A stretch of DNA of 36,892 bases, taken from positions 1 to 36,892 of the forward strand of contig JADDOW010000086.1 of the NCBI GenBank assembly GCA_016782225.1, in the 5' to 3' direction. Below are positions 18,498 to 28,084 of the stretch, piece after piece. Every line of letters begins with the position of its first letter. Positions within the stretch are counted from its first letter, which is position 1. Source of the stretch: Nitrososphaeraceae archaeon. Lineage in GTDB: Archaea > Thermoproteota > Nitrososphaeria > Nitrososphaerales > Nitrososphaeraceae. A model generated the notes under the pieces. The model ran no database searches, was not told the DNA's origin, and was given only the letters and a program-made list of their open reading frames with translations. A program made the position numbers and the translations under genes.

Positions 18498-19016
18498 GTG
18501 AAGGGAAAACCTGTTAGTAAAATAAGGGATATCTATACAAAATATTATCAAAGGTATTATAACATAATATCCCTTAACAAAAATCTATTACTTTCGGGTA
18601 TAGTTGGTTTTATTATTAGCCTGCTGGTTGCATATGTGTCTACAAAATACTCTACTAATGATTTTGCAAACTCTGCATTAACTGTAATAATAGGTCTCCT
18701 CTTCTCTAAATTGATTTTTGCAATTCTTTTCCATCGTGATAACAAGCACAAATACACAAAAAGATTTACAGGCAAACTGAATCTTCATAGTCTAAAGCAA
18801 GTAGCATTAAAGATGATGTTTGCTGATTTTATTTTTGATATTGTCCATAATGTATCAAGATTCTTTATTTTACTTGAATTATTGAGAAATCATGATTATC
18901 CACCTATTCAAGCGGCAATAATATCGTCTATTATAGCTTCTATATTGTCTTATTTGGCAATAAATTTAATTGTAAAACATATCCATATGTTTGGGGCGAC
19001 AAAGGAAAAATTCTAA
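18498..19016 (+). CDS. Unrecognised multi-pass membrane protein
   Basis: A 172-residue protein starting at GTG 18498. It has a basic N-terminal tail (KIRDIYTKYYQRYYN), then hydrophobic segments at about residues 30-50 (LLLSGIVGFIISLLVAYV), 58-78 (SALTVIIGLLFSKLIFAIL), 105-127 (MMFADFIFDIVHNVSRFFILL) and 135-158 (IQAAIISSIIASILSYLAINLI). Basic loops (HRDNKHKYTKRFTGK) would face the cytosol. I do not recognise the family; the shape resembles small GtrA-like or generic four-helix membrane proteins, but no diagnostic motif is present. It lies between two broken genes and has no obvious operon partner. Confidence 0.65.
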   Translation: MKGKPVSKIRDIYTKYYQRYYNIISLNKNLLLSGIVGFIISLLVAYVSTKYSTNDFANSALTVIIGLLFSKLIFAILFHRDNKHKYTKRFTGKLNLHSLKQVALKMMFADFIFDIVHNVSRFFILLELLRNHDYPPIQAAIISSIIASILSYLAINLIVKHIHMFGATKEKF

Positions 19017-19268
19017 ACGGTATATCGTTAGTTCACACGGTAGTTTTTCTATTATCTTTAGAAACGTGTTGTAGGGTCTAAATTGAAACGGATTTAATGC
19101 TGTTATAAAAGGACCACTACAAAGTTCAGATGTTCTTAATTTGATTATATTTTCCGTTGCAACCCGTGTATGATACTAAAAGGAATCCATTTGTTTGAAA
19201 TTTTGCAATACTTGGCACATTCGTTTAATGATTATGGATGAAATTGATATCGATTTTATACTGTCTGT

Positions 19269-20651
19269 GTGTATGCAGATTTGTTGGAAGGAAAGGCAAT
19301 TATTGTTGGAGGTGGGGAGTTGCTGGTCTGTTGGCTGCTAGGGTGCTTTCATCACATTTTGAACAAGTTATAGTATTGGAAAAGGATGTGTATCCTGAAA
19401 AGGCAATGCCTAGAAATGGAATACCTCAATCACATCACATACACATCCTGTTGATGAAAGGCAAGCAAATCTTCACTGAACTCTTTCCCAATCTTGAATC
19501 GGTTTTGATATCAAAAGGTGCACATAAGGTTGATCTTCTTGCGGATGTAAAATATCATTTAGCAACGGGCTTCTATGCGTCTAAAATCGGGTATGTATAC
19601 TATTGCATGTACAAGACAACTCTTGGAAAACTCTATAAGACATGAGTTATTAATTCAATGCCAGAATGTCAAGATCATAGATAACAGCAGAGCAAATAGC
19701 CTAACCAAATGTACAAATGGTAATAGAATATTGGAAGTGAATGCCCTTTCCAATACCGCTTTGTCGGATTTTTATGGTGGTCAATTAATTGTTGATGCAA
19801 CGGGAAGAAGATCTGAAACTGTTCAATGGCTTGAAAAAATCGGTTTTGAAAAACCTCCAAAATTAAAGATAAACTTTTGGATTGGATATGCCACTCAAAA
19901 GTAGAATATACATAATGATTTGAATTTGGATTGGAAATCACTGATAGTTCTAACTAATCCACCTGTTAACCCTCGTATGGCAGTTATTTATCCTGTTGAA
20001 GGTGATAATATTTTCATGGTGGGATTGTTAGGAATAGGCAAGACGTACCCACCTACTGATAAAGCGGGGTTTATGGAATTTGCAAAACAAATAGGCGTAG
20101 TTGAAGTACAAGAAATAATTGAGAAATCAAAACCTGTCTCATCAATTTTTGGTTATAGGGAAATAGGTAGTAGAAAATATCTTTTTGATAAGATGAAAAA
20201 ATGGCCAGATAATTTCATAGCTTTGGGTGATTCTGTTTGCTCATTTAATCCCATTTATGGTCGGGGAATAACCGTTGTAGCAATGTGTGCCAAGATTCTG
20301 AAGAGTCAACTTGAAAATAACAGAAAAACAAACAATCCAATAGAAAAAGGATTTGACCAAAGTTTCCAGAGGAAAGTTGCCAAAGCCAATTCTTTTCCTT
20401 GGTTGATTGGTACAAGTGAGGATTTGCGTTGGCCAAGATCAGAAGGCACGCGCCCAAATCCTTTAACTAAAATAATGCAAAAATATGTAAATGATGTAAT
20501 GCTCCTAGGACCTGGGAGTGAAATAGCCACAAGATCTTTTTTTGCAATGCTACATCTGCTAAAGTCTCCTTTGGTTTTGTTCCATCCATCAATAATACTG
20601 CATATCCTATACAAAAAATTAGTCAAAAACATAAAAAAATTAATTAAATGA
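19269..20651 (+). pseudogene. FAD-dependent oxidoreductase (UbiH/squalene-epoxidase-like), several lesions
   Basis: Three frames together spell one ~460-residue flavoprotein. The start reads YADLLEGKAIIVGGG (FAD dinucleotide-binding fold), probably from GTG 19269. A lost G in the run at 19314-19317 moves the continuation VAGLLAARVLSSHFEQVIVLEKD...GIPQSHHIHILL into another frame. An extra A at 19583-19586 moves SGMYTIACTRQLLENSIRHELL...LIVDATGRRSETVQWL into a third. An in-frame TAG at 19902-19904 then interrupts before WKSLIVLTNPPVNPRMAVIYPVEGD and the FAD-ribityl motif FIALGDSVCSFNPIYGRGI. The motif set matches FAD-dependent monooxygenase/hydroxylases of the UbiH-like class; the substrate is unknown. 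With three or more lesions it is either a true pseudogene or sits in poor-quality sequence. A pair of compensating A-run indels near 19897-19915 could also remove the TAG. Confidence 0.8.
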
Positions 20652-20976
20652 ACATGTTCCTCTTTATTGTATCTTGGTGTATTAGATTGTACTATCAATA
20701 ATAATATGTCGTTGATTTTCTACTTTCTTTTTTTATCTAAGTGTAGGCCAATATGATCAAAAACTAAAGGATGTGTTAGAGTGTGACCGTTGATAATGCA
20801 TATCTGTTTTATAAGAACAATGGAATCTGACATGACTTTTCTTTTTGAATATTTGATTGAACAAATTATATTAAATGTTCCCTAATTTCATCCATTTCAT
20901 ATTGTGCTTATACAAACGAGTCTCTGATTTAAAGTTCCCTTGATAAATATATTTGATTTGTTGTTTTTATTTATAT
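20652..20976. other. Intergenic region without a supported gene
   Basis: Convergent spacer between the broken FAD oxidoreductase and the leftward zinc-finger gene. Nothing recognised. Confidence 0.4.
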
Positions 20977-21362
20977 TTAAAACAGATAGGGAGCCCTTTG
21001 ATGAATGTATTTCTCATCTTCACTATTAAATGCTGCACCGCAAAAATCACAAGATAATATGCCTAACTGTTCTATATCGCCGTGTTTTAACAGAGCTAGA
21101 GTATTTTCACTTTCAGTATCCTGTATAACAACATATTCTTTATGGAGTTCTTTTGCAATATGCAGTTCAAAAGATCTTCAAACTCTTTTAAAGTCCCGGG
21201 AAACTCAAATATGGAAATGGTTGGGTTGCTGATTTTTTGGCTGTTGTTATTGATGCTGCTACTTTGAATACTCTTTACAAAAGAGGATTTTATCTCTAAT
21301 GAGTTTATAACAGTCTGAATTAGGTTGTCTGGAAAAAAAGAAAAATCAACACTGATGTCCAT
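20977..21362 (-). pseudogene. Small protein with C-terminal zinc-finger-like CxxC...H, one frameshift
   Basis: From ATG 21362 the frame reads MDISVDFSFFPDNLIQTVIN, a Ser/Asn-rich linker, and NPTISIFEFPGTLKEFEDLL. Near 21155-21168 the reading moves to another frame, KELHKEYVVIQDTESENTL...HGDIEQLGILSCDFCGAAF, finishing HQRAPYLF and TAA at 20977. One missing base restores a 128-residue protein. The end has C-x2-C-x12-H, the first three ligands of a C2H2 finger; the second His is absent. The layout suggests an alpha/beta domain plus a zinc knuckle. I do not recognise the family. The cysteine spacing is the same as in the 46-residue finger protein at 9809-9949. Whether the break is biological or a sequencing slip is open. 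Confidence 0.55.
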
Positions 21363-21558
21363 GACTTTCTCATTCTTTTTATGTTGTGTATTGTTATTAT
21401 ATGTTGTATCTCTGATTGACTGCTAATCTTAAGAATCTCGGTGCGTATTGTTACTGAATGAATGAATTGTTGTCTAACCCGCCTCATTTTGTTTGATGCC
21501 TTTTTAGCGTATTTTATTAAGCTTTGCAAATTTTTTTATTTATTTATTCGAGTGGAAA

Positions 21559-22817
21559 TCAGAAGGATACCCTCTCTTTTCTTGCGTAGGCTTCCCTTGC
21601 TACACTTATCGCTCCTTTTCTTAACAGCATTGCTCGGTATACTATCTGTTTTGTTATTTCTGTACAACCTTTCTTACATTTACCTCTGGATGGGTATCTG
21701 GGTTATTATTTGCTTTAAGAACGGAATCCAAAAGGGACTGCTTTATGTTTTTCGTAATTTTGTATGATATTAAATCAAATGCTTCCTTTTCTGTTCTTCC
21801 TTGATATGCCACAAAAGAACCTATCACACCACCGGAATTAGCAAGAAAGTCCGGTATGATTAACACGCCATTATTGACCAGGTATTGATCTGCTGATGGG
21901 GTAGTTGGAATGTTTGCTGCTTCGACAATGGTTTTTATGCCTTGATCAAGTATCTTTGGTGCCGTCCTATCATTGATGACGCCAGTCATTGCTGCAGGTA
22001 TGAAGATGTCTGCCTCTACTTCAAATATTCTATCTTTATCTGATACATCATAGTTAAGTTGCACATTTGAAAGATCGGCTAGTTTTTCTTTCTCCCTCAT
22101 GTCCCTCATTAATTGTGGGATATCCAGTCCTTTATCGTCATAGACAAAACCTGATACATCACTTACGCCTACAACTTTGATGCTTAGATCGTTTAGGAAT
22201 TTGGCAGTAAGCGAACCAACGTTTCCAAATCCTTGGATAATCACCTTGATGTCATCTCTTTTTATTTTTAAAATTTGAAAAGTATTTGAAACTGATTTAT
22301 CCAAGTTCTTGTTATCCTTGCCCTTTTATTTCAGATTTTTTAGAAAGTCAAGGGTAGCATCAAATGCAACACTAACTCCGTATCCAGTTGTACCAATCTC
22401 ATGAGGTATTCCACCTAATTCTTGTGGTTTTCCAGTACATGCGTGCATATCCCCAATTTCATGGGCAAATACTGCCATATCTAACTCGGTGGTTCCAACG
22501 TCTGTAGCTGCAATATATTGTGATGGGCAGTATGGCTTTATCATCTAAGCAAAAGATTTCATCCATTCCACTCTGTCGACTTTATTTGGGTCTGCAATTA
22601 TCCCTCCCTTTGCACCCCCAAATGGAAGTCCGGACGCAGCACATTTCCATGTCATAGTCCTTGCGATTTTAAATATTTCTGAAGGTGTAACACTTTCTGC
22701 AAACCTTATGCCTCCTTTTCCTGGGCCTGTGGATGTATTATCGATAACCAAAACACCTTTCATATCTGTATCAGGATCGTAAACCTGCAAAACCTTCTCA
22801 GGTCCCCACTCATCCAT
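21559..22817 (-). pseudogene. gdhA: Glutamate (Glu/Leu/Phe/Val) dehydrogenase, two in-frame stops and one frameshift
   Basis: The fragments encode a Glu/Leu/Phe/Val dehydrogenase, which interconverts glutamate and 2-oxoglutarate plus ammonium. The first part has GPGKGGIRF and the catalytic-lysine loop GLPFGGAKGGI. A TAG (22545-22547) interrupts between WMKSFA and MIKPYCPSQYIAATDVGTTE, and a TAA (22326-22328) between LDFLKNLK and KGKDNKNLDKS; all three pieces are in the same frame. The NAD-binding domain (VIIQGFGNVGSLTAKFL) and ADIFIPAAMTGVI, IVEAANIPTTP and PDFLANSGGVI follow. After VNVRK a lost A (21670-21672) shifts the frame; corrected, it reads TEITKQIVYRAMLLRKGAI and stops at 21559. Total about 419 residues. 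A further TAA lies directly before MDEWGPEKV, so the true start could be upstream. The amber and ochre can be explained by single substitutions or by paired homopolymer indels. Confidence 0.85.
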
Positions 22818-23634
22818 TTAAGCCCAGTTGTAATGTTGTGTACTTGAAGAGGACGATGACGGAATATCTATTTCTATAGTTATAATGTGAATAAACATTA
22901 TAATCATTGGCTTAATTAGAATCATGGACCGAAAGAATCCAAATACTTTGTTTTTTGCAAGGACGCAAGAAAGCGAGTTTCTGGGTTTATGTTTGACACA
23001 ACAAGATGAAACTGAAAGAAAAGGTTCTTTGGTGTGTCCATTTATTTGCAGAACCATTTTACTTTTAGAAAGCAAAATCTAACAGTAATGACCGGCGGTA
23101 GTTAATGCAGCCAGTCACATAAAATTTACACAATACCTATTTTGATGATTTTATAATATGCTGTCTTTGAAGAAGGGTATAGATGTATGTGCATATCATT
23201 GCTTTGGGTGTGTTAGATAGGAAATGGCACCTGGCATTGGTGATGCTAAAACATGATGCAATATTCGATAATTGGATTATACCCAAAATTTCTCTGGATT
23301 TATTGCTTGATGGATTTGGCTATTCTTATTTATGATTCGTTGCTTTTGTTTTTTTGTTATTACAAACCAAAAGAACGCATTTAGAATAAATCCTTTTAAC
23401 TTTTCTTGACCTTGATCTGGTGAATTTTCTTTTTGATCTCGCAGTTGGTTATAAGACGTTCAAATCTATTATTAAAAACGAATTATCATGCATTTTCCTG
23501 ATATTAGAGCAGTGTTATAAAAACAAACGCGCAAAAACATTGTAAATATAACCGAATGATGTCTATTACCTTGGATTATCTTTTCAAGACACCATACTTT
23601 GTTAAATAGAATTTCGATTGAATTTGAATCAATT
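22818..23634. other. Long intergenic region with one candidate small ORF
   Basis: No firm gene is present. On the plus strand ATG 22924 to TAA 23082 gives 52 residues (MDRKNPNTLFFARTQESEFL...CPFICRTILLLESKI) with balanced, protein-like composition. The opposite strand (22818-23075) is also open and ends just before the glutamate dehydrogenase frame, with a run of six Ser. Only one, if either, is likely real. The remainder is AT-rich. Confidence 0.25.
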
Positions 23635-25506
23635 TTACCCATATTGATATACTATTCCTTTTTCTCCTCGTGGGTGTCTCCATTCTGTTTCTTTCAGACA
23701 AGTGCCGCATTCTATACATCCTTCATGTTGGAGTATTACTCGACCGTTTTCCATGCTGTAGCATTTGGTAGGACACAGTGTAACCATTTTTTTCATAAAA
23801 TCGCTTTGTGAATCCAATACTTTAATGTGTGATAGTGAATCGTCATTATAGTTTAGTTTGGCAATACGCTCCGCAATTGCGGGAATGCGGATAGAATAAC
23901 TTTTTTGCACATCCTTGCCTTTTCTCTCTGCAATTTTGATTGGGACCTCTGTATAAGTTTTGTTTGACTCGAGAATTGGCAAAAGCCTTCTATATCCTAA
24001 TTTATTCACAAGACCTACTAATATGCCTCTAAACGTGCTATTTGACATCAATTTAAAAACAGCTCTATATCTGTAATCCCCTATATCGTTGGGAACTTGT
24101 TTTGTGCAATCAAGAAAGGCTTTGAGATAGTTTTTATCAATTTCGTCCATATCTTTAGTATAAGGGCTTTCTTCCACTAATCTCCTATACCGTTCACCCA
24201 AGATATTGGGGTGAAAACTATTCTTATCTATAGCATTTGAAACTGCTTCTGCAGCTCTTACTGCATCGTCAATACCTACGTTTAAGCCCTCTATGCGTGG
24301 GCCTACGAATATGCCTCTACCAGCAGCATCACCGACAAACAATATGTTTTTAAAATATGGTTTTTTCATTCTACAGCGCTTCCCATCGGGAACCAATTTT
24401 GCACTGTACTCTAATTCCACATAATTTGATTCAAATTCTATGTCATATTTTGAGACCAATTCATCATGTATCGAATCGACTTTATTTTTTATCTCTTCCT
24501 TTGTTTTGTATTTGCCATTTGCTAAAAGCTCTTTAACTCCAGATGGTGAATAATGGGTATGATGCAGCTCTTTCCAATCTTTGATTAATTTATTAGCTTT
24601 GAATCGGGTTCTAAGTTCCTCTTCTTTTGATAGATTTTTGTAATTCTCTTTGCTCTTTGGAACTTCATCTTTAATCAATTCCATCACAAATGGATTTGAT
24701 AACAGCGCATTAACAAGTTCAAACGGTTCTGTAGGCTTTTCAAACAAAGAATCATAATGATAAACAGCACCGACTGAAAGGGTGTCTTTGTTGGTGTATA
24801 GAAACCCCCCTCCAATGTGATTTAGTGTTACATCTCCAGCAAAAAGGTGGGCTTCACCTTCATTGTTTGGTATTTCAAATCTCTCTTCTATTATTTCCTC
24901 GGGAAGTTTTACAACTACCTTTACTCCTTGATATAGATCAGATTGAGTAAATTTAGGGCGAGCGCCTGTTATCTGAGCTATTTCGGAATTAACTCCATCC
25001 GCAGCAATTACTGCTTTAACTTGAAATGGCTCAAGTTCATCTGTTTCTATGATGATGGTATTTTCATCCTTCCACATTATGGATTTTACATGAATCCCTG
25101 TTACTATTCCGCCACCTGTTTTTTCAGCACATTTCAAAGATTCCTTTGCAAACCATGGCAGTAATTTATTTAGCAGTACCGAATATCCAAAATTTGTTTG
25201 AAAGTTGTGTGTGGGGGTCAGGTCAAGGGAAAACATTTTGTTCTTTGATGTCGCATGCAGTATGTATTTTGTTATCTGCCTTTCTACCGGAGCATCAGTT
25301 AAGAAATTATCATAGACGTCTTCTACATTGTGGACCTTTCCTATTGTGGTGTTTTTGGAGTAAAGTAAACCGCCTGACACATTTTTGGTGCCTATTTTCC
25401 TTCCTCCTTCTATGAGGATTGCTTGTCTTCCCAAATTTGATAGGTGTTTGAGTGCTGCAAGACCAGCAGAGCCACCACCAATTATCGCCACATCAAACTT
25501 TTCCAT
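23635..25506 (-). CDS. fixCX: ETF:quinone oxidoreductase FixC fused to ferredoxin-like FixX
   Basis: The 623-residue product joins two proteins that are separate in many bacteria. Residues 1 to about 560 are FixC/ETF-quinone-oxidoreductase: FAD-binding FDVAIIGGGSAGLAALKHL, GTKNVSGGLLYS, AVIAADGVNSEIAQ, and FVGDAAGRGIFVGPRIEGLN. The last 50 residues are the FixX ferredoxin, with cysteines at 578, 582, 597, 600 and 603 (CPTKC and CIECGTC) followed by WRHPRGEKGIVYQYG. It should accept electrons from ETF through FAD and the Fe-S cluster and pass them to the quinone pool at the membrane. It is the last gene of a leftward etfB-etfA-fixCX operon, two bases after the etfA stop. The gene is intact, with a normal fused length. 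Confidence 0.93.
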   Translation of the reverse strand: MEKFDVAIIGGGSAGLAALKHLSNLGRQAILIEGGRKIGTKNVSGGLLYSKNTTIGKVHNVEDVYDNFLTDAPVERQITKYILHATSKNKMFSLDLTPTHNFQTNFGYSVLLNKLLPWFAKESLKCAEKTGGGIVTGIHVKSIMWKDENTIIIETDELEPFQVKAVIAADGVNSEIAQITGARPKFTQSDLYQGVKVVVKLPEEIIEERFEIPNNEGEAHLFAGDVTLNHIGGGFLYTNKDTLSVGAVYHYDSLFEKPTEPFELVNALLSNPFVMELIKDEVPKSKENYKNLSKEEELRTRFKANKLIKDWKELHHTHYSPSGVKELLANGKYKTKEEIKNKVDSIHDELVSKYDIEFESNYVELEYSAKLVPDGKRCRMKKPYFKNILFVGDAAGRGIFVGPRIEGLNVGIDDAVRAAEAVSNAIDKNSFHPNILGERYRRLVEESPYTKDMDEIDKNYLKAFLDCTKQVPNDIGDYRYRAVFKLMSNSTFRGILVGLVNKLGYRRLLPILESNKTYTEVPIKIAERKGKDVQKSYSIRIPAIAERIAKLNYNDDSLSHIKVLDSQSDFMKKMVTLCPTKCYSMENGRVILQHEGCIECGTCLKETEWRHPRGEKGIVYQYG

Positions 25507-25508
25507 TG

Positions 25509-26818
25509 TTATTTTATCTCCTGTGGTATTTGCATTTTCTCTTTGTATTTCTTTATCTCATTGATTAATAGAGGCAACACCTCCTCAATCTTGCCCTTGA
25601 TAAAAATATCTGATTCATCTATTATCGGTGCTTCAGCGTCTGGATTAATAGAAATCACAAATTCTGCTTCTTTCATTCCAGCAATATGCTGTACAGCTCC
25701 GCTTATTCCTACTGCAAAATACACAAGAGGGTTAACCTTTCTTCCGCTTGTTCCAATGACCCGATCTGGAATCATATATGTTGATGACAAATTTTCATTT
25801 ATGATGTAAGGTTTCTTTGAAATGGGGAGCGATATTCCAATTTCTGCCTCAATCTCTTTTGCAAACTTTTCTATCAATTTTATATTTTTCTCTGGCGTTT
25901 CTTTTATGCCTCTTCCAAAACTTACTATTGTTTTTTTATTGTTGAAATCGACTTTATTTTTGATTGTCCTCCTTCCAGTTATCTTTACTTTAAGATCTTC
26001 TGGGAGTATGGTGGGGGTAAAGTCTATTATCTTTCCGTTTCTATTTGTGTCTCTTTCTATTTGGGGAAAAACTCCTGGGATTATGCTGCATGCCTGAGGA
26101 TAAAATTCTTTTTTGTTTTCGGGATTGAGATTATCCAAACAAAGTATAGTAGTCCAAAGAAAGCCTGAGAAGTCTGGTCTATACATTTCCAAGGTCTTTT
26201 TGTAACTGATTGGCTTTCCCTTAGTCTTATGTTCGTGTCTATTTCTAAATCATTTATTACCAGTTTATTTATATCCGATGCCAGGCCAGATTCCAATTCC
26301 GCAAGGACTGTAGATGACAAATGCCTCCCAGTATCGTCTGCAGAGAAAAACATATATCGTGGCTTGTTAAAAGTATTGTTTGACGATGAAATTTGGGCAG
26401 CAGATGATTTATCTGTTGCAATTTGACTTATTATTTTGGTATAAAGAAGGTTTCTGGGATAGCGAAGCTCAGGGTGATCCGCACATATTACAGCATCTGC
26501 ACCGTGATAAATTAACTCTTGACACAGATGTTTAATGTTATGGCCCAGTATAATTGCAACTACATTTTCTTTTGGATTGTATTTGCTATTGAAATTGTCC
26601 ATTAGCCTTCGTCCCTCACCTAGCATTTCAAAACTAACTGGTAGTATTTTACCCTCTTCTTGCTCTATTACAACATATAGATGCATGTTGTGATTTTTTT
26701 CATCCCTCTCTTGCTCCTCAGCAGTTCTTTTCAGATTCTCGTTTTCTGTATCATTAACCAAAATCCCTTGAATGTTATTTGCATCCGTTTTTGTTTCTGA
26801 AACAGATGATTTCGTCAT
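25509..26818 (-). pseudogene. etfA: Electron transfer flavoprotein alpha subunit, one frameshift
   Basis: EtfA binds FAD together with EtfB and carries electrons from acyl-CoA or other flavin dehydrogenases. The start is ATG 26816-26818, overlapping the etfB stop as ATGA. After an acidic tail of about 60 residues comes the ETF domain (HLYVVIEQEEGKILPVSFEM, VVAIILGHNIKHLCQELI, NNTFNKPRYMFFSADDTGR). Near the run of five T on the plus strand (26197-26201) the frame is lost; restoring one A joins VTKKTLEMYRPDFSGFLWTT. The C-terminus has the FAD-binding signature VIGTSGRKVNPLVYFAVGIS, then GAVQHIAGMKEAEF and ISINPDAEAPIIDESD. The rebuilt product is about 436 residues, longer than the ~320 of bacterial EtfA because of the tail and a middle segment. 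Since both flanking operon genes are intact, a sequencing indel is my preferred explanation. Confidence 0.88.
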
Positions 26819-27711
26819 TTGATAATCGTCTCTCCTAAAATGCCATAAATCCGCCTTGCCACTTGGCTTAGATTCTCTTGGCTGCATCCATCAATGATAT
26901 CTGCTTTTCTATTTGCCTTTGCCCTTGGTATTTTTTCAACTTTGTACACTATGGTGGGGGAACCAGGCAAACCCACAGATTTTAGATTTAGTTCCAGCGA
27001 TTGAGCGCTAAAGGTCTTTAGATGTTCTTTATATCTGCTTGATCTCTTTTCGGCCTCATTTTGATTCCGTGCCAGGTTAAGCCTTTGAGAAACCGTATTA
27101 AAAAAAGGGCTGTAAGATGGATCAAGTGTAATAAAAACCGGCAAGGGTGCCTCTAATTCCTCTATTATGTCGTTATGACCGTAGTTTTTGATTAGGCGCT
27201 GTAATCTTGCGTAGCTTCTTTCCTTGTCTATATCATAATCAATTACATTACCGATAAAGGGATAACCAAGTTTCCATGCTGTCTGTGGCCCTGTTTGTCC
27301 CGTTTCGCCATCTGATGCCCTGTGTCCTGAGAAAACAACATCGATGCCTTGTTCATTTGCCATTTTCTTTATCCCTGCCCTCAAAACCTCTGACGTCGCA
27401 AGGGTATCCGCTCCTGCAAAGATGCGATCACTATAAAGATGCAATTCATCAGCATTACAAATTAGTTGAGATTGTTGTAAAGCCGCCTCTGCGATGGGGG
27501 GACCCATTGTAGCAACAGAAACATTAGCTCCGTATTTTACTTTGGCATAAAGTGCAGCTGATGATGCAACCGCACTATGGGGTCCTAAAACGTTTTTTGT
27601 TTCTGCTCTGTTTAATGTTCCATCAGAATTATAACTTACATTACCTTCAGAAAAATCAGGCTCCAGTTTAACTATAACTGCCACATTAAGTGTTCCAGAA
27701 GGATTCAACAT
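26815..27711 (-). CDS. etfB: Electron transfer flavoprotein beta subunit
   Basis: The 298-residue product is the EtfB/FixA-type subunit, which binds AMP or FAD and pairs with EtfA. It shows LNVAVIVKLEPDFSEGNV, NVLGPHSAVASSAALYAKVK, VSVATMGPPIAEAALQQS, RIFAGADTLATSEVL and the ETF beta hallmark GIDVVFSGHRASDGETGQTGPQTAWKLG region (residues ~120-150). C-terminal PRAKANRKADIIDGC is the anchor arm typical of the subunit. Length is slightly over the ~260 of bacterial EtfB. It is the first gene of the operon; its TGA overlaps the etfA ATG by four bases, implying coupled translation. Whether the complex bifurcates electrons cannot be judged from sequence alone. A perfect palindrome 169 bp upstream may regulate the unit. 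Confidence 0.92.
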   Translation of the reverse strand: MLNPSGTLNVAVIVKLEPDFSEGNVSYNSDGTLNRAETKNVLGPHSAVASSAALYAKVKYGANVSVATMGPPIAEAALQQSQLICNADELHLYSDRIFAGADTLATSEVLRAGIKKMANEQGIDVVFSGHRASDGETGQTGPQTAWKLGYPFIGNVIDYDIDKERSYARLQRLIKNYGHNDIIEELEAPLPVFITLDPSYSPFFNTVSQRLNLARNQNEAEKRSSRYKEHLKTFSAQSLELNLKSVGLPGSPTIVYKVEKIPRAKANRKADIIDGCSQENLSQVARRIYGILGETIIK

Positions 27712-28084
27712 CTGTTATTTTGCATAATAAGTTAAATGTTTTTTGAAAAAGGTAGTATACGCAATATTTTTTCGGTTAGTGTTTTTCAAATCTGAATAAG
27801 AGCAATGCAAATAATGTGGTATTGAGTATATTGCTGTTGCACCAAAAGTGTTTCTAGAGGATGCCTCAAATACCCTGACCAAGTATTTCAAATACTTGAT
27901 ATACAATTTGGTAACTATTTGATGCTGATTTACAAAACAGATGTACATGTTAAAATTAAAGATAATGGTGTGAAAAAGATACTACAACACTTCTTTGATT
28001 TTAGCCTCCGATATTGTTTTTGATTCGTTTATTTTTTAGTACGATGGAAGCGTTAGAAGAAATTGCCTCAAAGATGTATGTTTT
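27712..28084. other. Upstream region of the etf operon
   Basis: It carries a 19-bp perfect palindrome (27880-27898) and should hold the operon promoter. A leftward frame 27715-27948 ends three bases before etfB, but the translation lacks motifs and overlaps the palindrome, so I treat it as leader rather than gene. The left part is shared with the start side of the PriX gene's terminator. Confidence 0.45.
27880..27898. promoter_or_regulatory. Perfect 19-bp palindrome, candidate operator for the etf operon
   Basis: CAAGTATTT-C-AAATACTTG is a perfect dyad of 9-bp arms around a single central base, 169 bp before the etfB start. Length and symmetry are typical of sites for dimeric helix-turn-helix regulators such as TetR, Lrp or TrmB relatives. 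No other copy was noticed in this window. The regulatory role is inferred only from symmetry and position. Confidence 0.45.

Noticed and set aside
19902-22547. In-frame TAG codons read as recoding (for example pyrrolysine)
   Set aside because: A TAA in the same gene (22326), plus clear frameshifts nearby, point to lesions. No Pyl machinery is visible, and several intact genes here end at TAG.
27715-27948. Leftward frame ending three bases before etfB
   Set aside because: It overlaps the palindrome and upstream region, has no motif, and reads like AT-rich leader sequence.
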